Positions 42,232 to 51,759 of a stretch of DNA of 51,759 nucleotides are shown in pieces. The position numbers and the translations under genes are program-made. Position 1 is the stretch's first letter. Each line of letters begins with the position of its first letter. Below the pieces are notes generated by a model. It was not told where the DNA came from. It worked only from the letters and a program-made list of their open reading frames with translations, and made no database searches. This stretch comes from an uncultured Collinsella sp. (GTDB lineage Bacteria > Actinomycetota > Coriobacteriia > Coriobacteriales > Coriobacteriaceae), in NCBI GenBank assembly GCA_900542125.1, contig UQMO01000008.1, positions 1-51,759 on the forward strand, in the 5' to 3' direction.

Positions 42232-43872
42232 ATGATCGAAATCACCCAAGTCAACGCGTCGCTCGATGAAGCCGGCGATGAAAATGCCTGCCTCATTGTT
42301 GGCAAGCGAGTCGCCAAGCGCGTCTTACGTTGCAAGGACTCCGAGATCAAGTCCATCGAGCTCCACCGCAAGTCAATCGACGCTCGCAAAAAACGAGACG
42401 TCCATTTTATCCTGAGCTTTCGTGTTGAGCTGACTAGTCCCCACCTCGAGCGAGAAGCGGTCGACAGCGTTGCCGAGCGTGACCACTCGCGCGTACGCGC
42501 GATAGAAGACGATGAGCCTTCATTCCCCTCCCCCGCCTCCGACGCACCTCAAGAACGCCCTGTCGTTGTCGGCGCCGGATGCGCCGGCCTTTTCGCTGCG
42601 CTTACGCTCGCCGAAGCAGGTCTTAAGCCCTTGCTCATCGAGCGCGGCGACCCGGCATTTCGCCGCTCGCAGGCGATCGATCTCTTTCTAAAGGAGCGCA
42701 TCCTCGACCCCGAGAGCAATATCCAGTTTGGCCTGGGCGGCGCGGGAACTTTCTCGGACGGCAAACTCAATACGGGAACCAAAAATCCCGCCCATCGCCT
42801 TATCCTCGAAACCTTCGTCGAGGCGGGTGCGCCCCGCGATATTCTGTGGGATGCCAAGCCGCACATTGGCTCCGACATCCTTCCCACGGTTGTCACCGCT
42901 ATATCCCAGCGCATCGAGCAGCTCGGAGGTGTCGTCCGTTATCGAACGAAGCTCGTCGACATTCGCATCGACGCGTCTGGCGCCATCACCGGTATTGATG
43001 TCCAATCGTCCCAAGACGCCGCTTGTGAGCCAATCGAGACAAAGCACCTCATCCTCGCCTGCGGGCATTCTGCTCGCGATATTTTTGAGCTCCTTAAGGG
43101 CCACAACGTGGCCCTCGCACAAAAGACCTTTGCCATGGGCGTTCGCATCGAGCATCCGCAGCGCGACATCGACCGAGTCCAATACGGAGCCTCGGCGGGA
43201 CATCCTGCCCTCGGAGCAGCCCCTTACAAGCTCGTCGCCCATCTTCCCAACGGCCGCAGCGTGTTCTCGTTTTGCATGTGCCCCGGCGGGCAGGTTGTCG
43301 CCGCCTCTTCCGAGCAGGGCCACCTGTGCGTCAACGGCGCCAGTCTCAATGCCCGCGACGGACGCAACGCAAATGCCGCCCTGCTCGTTAACGTCACACC
43401 CGAGGACCTTCCCAACGATGACCCGCTCGCCGGCATCGAGCTCCAGCGTGCCTGCGAGGCGGCCGCCTATCGCCTGGGCGGTTCCAACTGGAACGCACCG
43501 GCACAGCTCGTCGGAGATTTCCTCGCAGGACGTGCCAGCAAGGCACCCGGAAAGGTAAAGCCCACCTATCCGCTCGGTGTGACCTGGACGGCAATTGACG
43601 AAGCCTTGCCGCAGCATATCGTCGAGTCGCTCCGCCTAGGACTTCCCCTACTCGGAAAAAAGCTACGAGGCTACGACCGCTCCGATGCTGTTCTTACCGG
43701 TGTGGAGACTCGCTCGAGCTCACCGGTCACCGTCACCCGAGACCGAACATGCCATGCCGTGTCGACCCCGGGCCTCTACCCTTGCGGTGAGGGAGCTGGA
43801 TATGCCGGCGGCATCATGAGCGCCGCCACCGACGGCATTCGTTGTGCCGAAGCCCTGATCGCAGACCTCTAA
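42232..43872 (+). CDS. FAD-dependent dehydrogenase (COG2509 type)
   Basis: A 546-residue flavoprotein. Residues 1-100 form a small N-terminal domain with SLDEAGDENACLIVGKRVAKR-type sequence, typical of the COG2509 family. The FAD-binding motif is VVVGAGCAGLFAALTLAEAG, with IERG. Further motifs are FGLGGAGTFSDGKLNTG (family-specific) and ending GLYPCGEGAGYAGGIMSAATDG. The length is normal. The start is ATG 42232 with AAGGAG 7 bp upstream. The reaction is unknown. Confidence 0.88.
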   Translation: MIEITQVNASLDEAGDENACLIVGKRVAKRVLRCKDSEIKSIELHRKSIDARKKRDVHFILSFRVELTSPHLEREAVDSVAERDHSRVRAIEDDEPSFPSPASDAPQERPVVVGAGCAGLFAALTLAEAGLKPLLIERGDPAFRRSQAIDLFLKERILDPESNIQFGLGGAGTFSDGKLNTGTKNPAHRLILETFVEAGAPRDILWDAKPHIGSDILPTVVTAISQRIEQLGGVVRYRTKLVDIRIDASGAITGIDVQSSQDAACEPIETKHLILACGHSARDIFELLKGHNVALAQKTFAMGVRIEHPQRDIDRVQYGASAGHPALGAAPYKLVAHLPNGRSVFSFCMCPGGQVVAASSEQGHLCVNGASLNARDGRNANAALLVNVTPEDLPNDDPLAGIELQRACEAAAYRLGGSNWNAPAQLVGDFLAGRASKAPGKVKPTYPLGVTWTAIDEALPQHIVESLRLGLPLLGKKLRGYDRSDAVLTGVETRSSSPVTVTRDRTCHAVSTPGLYPCGEGAGYAGGIMSAATDGIRCAEALIADL

Positions 43873-43900
43873 CGCACGAATTCCAGCGCGCAAAAGACGC

Positions 43901-43932
43901 ATGCCCCGAGCTCCGCAGGGAACTCGGGGCAT
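43901..43932. terminator. Bidirectional terminator between convergent genes
   Basis: A perfect 10-bp stem ATGCCCCGAG/CTCGGGGCAT with a 12-nt loop lies between the stops of the flavoprotein (43872, plus) and uvrB (43938, minus). T-rich sequence follows mainly on the plus strand (TTCGCTATTTCTT). Confidence 0.75.
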
Positions 43933-43937
43933 GTTCG

Positions 43938-46178
43938 CTATTTCTTAAACCGTGCACCCTGGCGTTTTCTGCCCGATGCGAACGTGGAACCCTTGCGGGC
44001 CTGCGAACGTAAGCGCTCAATCGTCTCGTCCTCAGACGCACCCTCGAGCATCGCCCGAATCTGAACGACGGCATCGCGCAGGCGCGCCGCCTCCTCAAAG
44101 TCCATGGCGGCAGAAGCGTTACGCATATCCTCTTCCATGGTTTCGACGATCCGCACAAGCTCGTCATGCGGCAGTTCTTCCAACTGCTCCGCAAGTGTCT
44201 GCTCGGGCGCCACCGTTTCCGGCACGCCACCCTCGCCCGACTCATCGGGCGTATAGAATGCGCCATGGCCAAGAGAGTCGCCCTTCGAGCGCCCCTTGGA
44301 ACCCACGGTTTTTTCGGCCTCGGCAATAAAACTTGAGATGTCGTTGATGGCCTTGCGTACCGTCTTGGGCACAATGCCATGCTCTTCGTTATATGCCATC
44401 TGAATCTCGCGACGGCGCTGCGTCTCCTCGATGGCCTCTTTCATCGAATCGGTCACAACGTCCGCATACATGATGACTTCGCCATCGGCGTTACGGGCCG
44501 CGCGGCCAATCGTCTGAATCAGCGAACGGCGGTTGCGCAAGAAGCCTTCCTTATCGGCATCGAGAATTGCCACCAGTGAGACCTCGGGAAGGTCTAGGCC
44601 CTCGCGAAGCAGGTTGATGCCAACGAGAACATCGATCTTGCCCTCGCGCAGCGTTCGCAGGATCTCGACACGGTCCATCGTCGCTGTATCGGAGTGCATG
44701 TAATTGACCTTAATGCCGGCATCAAGCAGATGGTCGGTCAGGTCCTCGGCCATGCGCTTGGTGAGCGTGGTCACCAGCACGCGCTCCTTGCGGGCAACGC
44801 GCTCGCGAATCTCGTCCTCAAGATCGTCAATCTGCCCACGAACCGGACGCACATCGATCTTGGGGTCGAGCAGACCGGTCGGACGAATAATCTGCTCCAC
44901 GTCGTTTTGGCTCACCCGCAGCTCGTAGTCGCCCGGCGTGGCCGAAACATAGATAAACTGGGGTATCCTTGCCTCAAACTCATCGAAACGAAGCGGGCGA
45001 TTATCGAGTGCCGAGGGCAGGCGAAAACCGTGTTCCACCAGCGTTACCTTACGCGAGCGGTCGCCTTCATGCATGCCGCGGATCTGCGGCACCGTCACAT
45101 GGCTCTCGTCGATGATACAGAGCATGTCCTTAGGAAAGTAATCGATCAGGGTAAACGGCGGCTCACCCGGCTTGCGACCGTCCAGATGACGCGAGTAGTT
45201 CTCGATGCCGTTGCAAAAGCCCATCGTCTCGAGCATCTCAAGATCATAATCGGTGCGCTGCTGCAGACGCTGCGCCTCGAGCAACTTGTCGGTCGCCTTG
45301 AGCTCCGCCACGCGCTTCTCGCACTCTTCGCTGATCGATTTCAGAGCCGCCTTGACCTTCGGCTTCTCGGTCACGTAGTGCGATGCCGGCCATACGGGGA
45401 TGGCCTCGTACTCACGAAGCATCTCACCGGTGACCTCATCGATCTCGGCAATCAGCTCGACCTCGTCGCCAAAGAACTCAAACCGCAACGGATGCTCGGC
45501 ATAAGGCGGATACACGTCGACAACATCGCCGCGCACGCGGAACGTGCCGCGTGCCAGGTCATAGTCATTGCGATCATATTGAATGTCGATAAGTGCATGG
45601 ATAAAGTCATCACGCTCGAGCGGCACCTTCTTGTCGACGTTTGGAGCCAGACCCGCATAGTCCTCAGGAGAGCCAATGCCATAGATACACGAGACCGATG
45701 CGACAACGATCACATCGCGTCGAGAGAGCAGTGACGCGGTCGCCTGATGGCGCAGCATCTCGACCTCTTCATTAATCGAGGAGTCTTTCTCGATATATGT
45801 ATCGCTTTGCGGCACATACGCCTCGGGCTGATAGTAGTCGTAGTACGAGACGAAGTAGACCACGGCGTTGTTGGGAAAGAATTCTTTGAGCTCGCTCGCA
45901 AGCTGGGCGGCGAGGGTTTTGTTGGGGGCCATGACCAGCGTTGGCTTACCGAGAGCTTCGATGGTCTTGGCCATGGTAAAGGTCTTGCCCGAACCGGTCA
46001 CGCCAAGCAAAACCTGATAGCGGTCTCCGTCCCTCACACCCTGTACAAGCGACTCAATGGCCTTCGGCTGGGAACCTGCAGGCTCATAGGGAGACACGAC
46101 CTCAAACGGCACCTCAGAGCCCTCAACGCCAAAGCGCTTGAGTTCTCCACCAACACGCTCAACTTCAAAATCCGCCAT
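43938..46178 (-). CDS. uvrB: Excinuclease ABC subunit B
   Basis: A 746-residue DNA helicase-like subunit that verifies lesions with UvrA and recruits UvrC. It has Walker A GVTGSGKTFTMA, the beta-hairpin YYDYYQPEAYVPQSDTYIEKD (shortened), IDESHVTVPQIRGMH, the helicase motif GINLLREGLDLPEVSLVAILDADKEG (shortened) and IQTIGRAARN. The C-terminal UVR motif (AAMDFEEAARLRD) binds UvrC. A linker rich in Gly/Glu before the UVR motif is longer than in E. coli. The start is ATG 46178 with AGGAG 5 bp upstream. Confidence 0.97.
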   Translation of the reverse strand: MADFEVERVGGELKRFGVEGSEVPFEVVSPYEPAGSQPKAIESLVQGVRDGDRYQVLLGVTGSGKTFTMAKTIEALGKPTLVMAPNKTLAAQLASELKEFFPNNAVVYFVSYYDYYQPEAYVPQSDTYIEKDSSINEEVEMLRHQATASLLSRRDVIVVASVSCIYGIGSPEDYAGLAPNVDKKVPLERDDFIHALIDIQYDRNDYDLARGTFRVRGDVVDVYPPYAEHPLRFEFFGDEVELIAEIDEVTGEMLREYEAIPVWPASHYVTEKPKVKAALKSISEECEKRVAELKATDKLLEAQRLQQRTDYDLEMLETMGFCNGIENYSRHLDGRKPGEPPFTLIDYFPKDMLCIIDESHVTVPQIRGMHEGDRSRKVTLVEHGFRLPSALDNRPLRFDEFEARIPQFIYVSATPGDYELRVSQNDVEQIIRPTGLLDPKIDVRPVRGQIDDLEDEIRERVARKERVLVTTLTKRMAEDLTDHLLDAGIKVNYMHSDTATMDRVEILRTLREGKIDVLVGINLLREGLDLPEVSLVAILDADKEGFLRNRRSLIQTIGRAARNADGEVIMYADVVTDSMKEAIEETQRRREIQMAYNEEHGIVPKTVRKAINDISSFIAEAEKTVGSKGRSKGDSLGHGAFYTPDESGEGGVPETVAPEQTLAEQLEELPHDELVRIVETMEEDMRNASAAMDFEEAARLRDAVVQIRAMLEGASEDETIERLRSQARKGSTFASGRKRQGARFKK

Positions 46179-46229
46179 GGATACTCCTAACTCATACATC
46201 TGCAGTATACGCAGGCGGCAGGCATAGTC

Positions 46230-46811
46230 CTATACGAACCGGTCGGGATAGAGGGTCTTATAGCGAACCCAGGCATTATTGACACGAATCAAATAAGCTT
46301 GCGTCTCGGGGAAGGTAATCGCATTATGGAGTGATGTGTTTTGCTGCGCCCACCCATCGACATTGCCCATTCCGGCATTGTAAGCAGCAATAGCGCTATC
46401 CGTCGAGCCATTGAAATATGTCAGCAGGTACGAGAGGTACGCGCACCCAAATTCAATATTCGAAGCGGGGTCGTTCAGGTTATCGGCAGAATACTCGTCC
46501 CCGTCGACAAGGCCCTTGGCGATCATATCCTGAGCAGTCACGGGCATCAGCTGCATCAATCCCTGAGCACCCTGATTCGATTCGGCCTTGGGATCCCAAT
46601 TCGATTCAGACTTAATGACAGCGCACGCCAGATACGGATCCAGATTATGCGAAATACTGGATTGCTTTACATATGCCTCGTAGTCAATCGGATACAGCGG
46701 CTTAAAGAAAACAGCAGGAGCATACGAGTAGACGAACGAAATAAGGCCGAAGACAAAAACGGAAGTCAGCGGTATAAGGCGATACCACGAAAAGAAACGT
46801 GTCTTAGACAT
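46230..46811 (-). CDS. Lytic transglycosylase, SLT family
   Basis: A 193-residue membrane-anchored muramidase-like enzyme cleaving peptidoglycan glycan strands. One N-terminal membrane segment (about residues 12-34) anchors it. The SLT domain starts with DPYLACAVIKSESNWDP, with catalytic Glu69, and continues GAQGLMQLMPVTAQD, NIEFGCAYLSYLL and AIAAYNAGMGNVDGW. All expected motifs are present. The start is ATG 46811, overlapping the end of coaE by 8 bp, with AAGGAGGAG before it. A cell-wall enzyme between coaE and uvrB is an unusual insertion into that pair. Confidence 0.93.
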   Translation of the reverse strand: MSKTRFFSWYRLIPLTSVFVFGLISFVYSYAPAVFFKPLYPIDYEAYVKQSSISHNLDPYLACAVIKSESNWDPKAESNQGAQGLMQLMPVTAQDMIAKGLVDGDEYSADNLNDPASNIEFGCAYLSYLLTYFNGSTDSAIAAYNAGMGNVDGWAQQNTSLHNAITFPETQAYLIRVNNAWVRYKTLYPDRFV

Positions 46812-47445
46812 CGGTCTCCTCCTTATCCACTACATCCCCGAACCCACGGCGCGCAAGCCAAGAGTCAAGCTGCTCAAAGAGCGAATTATCGCCTGCGGCA
46901 TTATCAATCACCGTTGTAGCGAGATTGCACAGCGCAGACTCATCGGGCTGGCAAGCAGAACGGGCATCGAAATCAGATGGCTCCATACCACGTTGAATAG
47001 CGCGCTCGCGACGAACTGACAAAGGGGCGCTGATGACCAGAATTTCATCAGCCAGGCCAAAAGCATCCTCAAAACCAGTCGGGGCAGAAACCTCGACAAC
47101 CGCAAAGGGATAACGGGGGGACGAAACCGTGCAGCAAACCGGATCAAGAATCCTCAGTGACAGCTGCTCAATGAGAACGGGGTGCACAATGCTATTGAGC
47201 CTCGCGACCGCATCAGGAGAAACAAAAGCTCGAGAAGCGAGGATGTTACGGCGAACGCCGCCCTCCTCGTCCAAAATATCCCAGCCAAATTCTTCCGCGA
47301 GGGCATTGACGATATCGGAGCCTGGCACATACAGCGATTTGGCAAGCTCGTCCAGATCGATAAGCATGGCGCCATGAGATTCGAGATAGCGGCAGGCAGT
47401 CGACTTACCCGAAGCAATATTGCCCAAGACAAATACGGTAAACAT
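46804..47445 (-). CDS. coaE: Dephospho-CoA kinase
   Basis: A 213-residue enzyme for the last step of CoA synthesis, phosphorylating dephospho-CoA. The P-loop is GNIASGKST (residues 8-16), followed by LIDLDELAKSLYVPG. The dephospho-CoA-binding part has NSIVHPVLIEQL and the lid contains RRERAIQRGM. The start is ATG 47445 with AGGGAGGAC before it; the longer upstream reading lacks a site. In many Actinobacteria coaE is followed by uvrB; here the lytic transglycosylase intervenes. Confidence 0.93.
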   Translation of the reverse strand: MFTVFVLGNIASGKSTACRYLESHGAMLIDLDELAKSLYVPGSDIVNALAEEFGWDILDEEGGVRRNILASRAFVSPDAVARLNSIVHPVLIEQLSLRILDPVCCTVSSPRYPFAVVEVSAPTGFEDAFGLADEILVISAPLSVRRERAIQRGMEPSDFDARSACQPDESALCNLATTVIDNAAGDNSLFEQLDSWLARRGFGDVVDKEETDV

Positions 47446-47572
47446 CAAGTCCTCCCTAACGCCAATGGGAGTTATTATCGCGCAAATACAAAAGAAGGAC
47501 TCAAAATACAGCCAAACAGTAAGACAAGCTAAAAGAAGGCGAGTTCTTGTATTACAGCTCTCTATAAAACGC

Positions 47573-47605
47573 AAAAAGGGGGAGACCGCGAGGCCTCCCC
47601 CTTCT
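47573..47605 (-). terminator. Terminator of the rRNA operon
   Basis: On the minus strand AAGGGGGAG and CTCCCCCTT form a 9-bp stem with a 10-nt loop followed by TTTTGCG. It lies 32 bp after the 5S gene. Confidence 0.9.
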
Positions 47606-47637
47606 TCAAGTCATCAGACGGCTCGGTGCCGTCCACC

Positions 47638-47754
47638 GGTCAGCGGCGCCCTGGCCTCCCACGGGCTGACCCCGCAGTACTCTCGGCGCGATGGGGCTTA
47701 GCTTCCGGGTTCGGAACGGGACCGGGCGTGCCCCCCATGCTCTGGCCGCTGACC
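47638..47754 (-). rRNA. rrf: 5S ribosomal RNA
   Basis: About 117 nt on the minus strand. It shows the loop A/helix I pairing GGTCAGCGG/CCGCTGACC and the conserved CCCGTTCCGAACCCGGAAG. Ends are estimated by comparison with typical 5S and could shift by a few bases. Confidence 0.9.
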
Positions 47755-47879
47755 GGTGGGCGGCGCCCACCGTGTACGGTGTCCTGGGTCTCACTCTACA
47801 CGTGCCCTGGGGGCCGCATGGCGTATAGGGGAGGTGACTCGGGGGCATCCTCGTGCCCGGACCGCGCGTGAGCGCTGGG

Positions 47880-47904
47880 TCCCGCGGGCCGCGAGGTGCG
47901 GTTC
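47880..47904 (-). other. 23S 3' flank of the processing stem
   Basis: TCCCGCGGGCC at 47880-47890 is complementary to GGCCCGCGGGA at 50888-50898. These lie on either side of 23S and would bring its ends together as an RNase III-type processing stalk. No tRNA lies between 23S and 5S. Confidence 0.55.

Positions 47905-51759
<3,855 letters not shown>

Overview
The window is a compact, GC-rich stretch that reads as a Coriobacteriia genome, most like a Collinsella from the gut. The reasons are a classical actinobacterial gene order (uvrC / rapZ / whiA / gap-pgk-tpi / secG, with coaE and uvrB nearby), Gram-positive envelope genes (a LtaS-like enzyme, MurJ), and two peptide-type ABC transporters with Tat-like lipoprotein signals. 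The genus is an inference from style and synteny, not a database result. Nearly everything from 1 to 37.6 kb lies on the minus strand. A short plus-strand block lies at 37.7-43.9 kb, and the rest is minus again.

Layout. 1-2.2 kb: two identical tRNA-Gly(GCC) genes flank a GH13 alpha-glucosidase interrupted by one in-frame amber codon. 2.3-5.5 kb: a two-gene partner-switching signalling module (a STAS domain fused to an anti-sigma-type ATPase, plus a PAS/GAF/PP2C phosphatase), then tRNA-Leu(GAG). 5.6-6.2 kb: about 600 bp without a gene, packed with palindromes, including two elements of 121 and 132 bp that share the same internal loops on different stems. 6.2-12.1 kb: an oppABCDF-type peptide transporter. 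12.4-17.5 kb: gap, pgk, tpiA, gpmI and secG. 17.7-19.6 kb: whiA and rapZ. 19.7-30.0 kb: a sialic acid island made of nanE, nanK, nanA, two CE7-type esterases (one without its catalytic serine) and a peptide-family ABC transporter in which a permease and an ATPase are fused. 30.4-37.6 kb: uvrC, murJ, ybaK and uvrA. 37.7-43.9 kb (plus): a LtaS-like sulfatase-fold enzyme, an Mrp ATPase and two FAD oxidoreductases. 43.9-47.4 kb: coaE, a lytic transglycosylase and uvrB. 47.6-51.8 kb: an rRNA operon on the minus strand (16S partial, 23S, 5S) with no tRNA in the 16S-23S spacer.

How it works together. The nan island looks like a complete import and catabolism route: lipoprotein capture and ABC import of sialic acid, removal of O-acetyl groups, cleavage to N-acetylmannosamine (ManNAc) and pyruvate (NanA), phosphorylation (NanK) and epimerisation to GlcNAc-6-P (NanE). 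It sits exactly between uvrC and rapZ, which are neighbours in other Actinobacteria, and yvcK, normally between rapZ and whiA, is absent. The products feed into glycolysis, whose lower-pathway genes lie immediately downstream.

The most unusual signals are the pair of structured palindromes at 5754-5874 and 6057-6188, a shared A/T-tract element directly upstream of the -35 box of all three tRNA genes, the degenerate esterase paralogue, and the single amber codon in the glucosidase.
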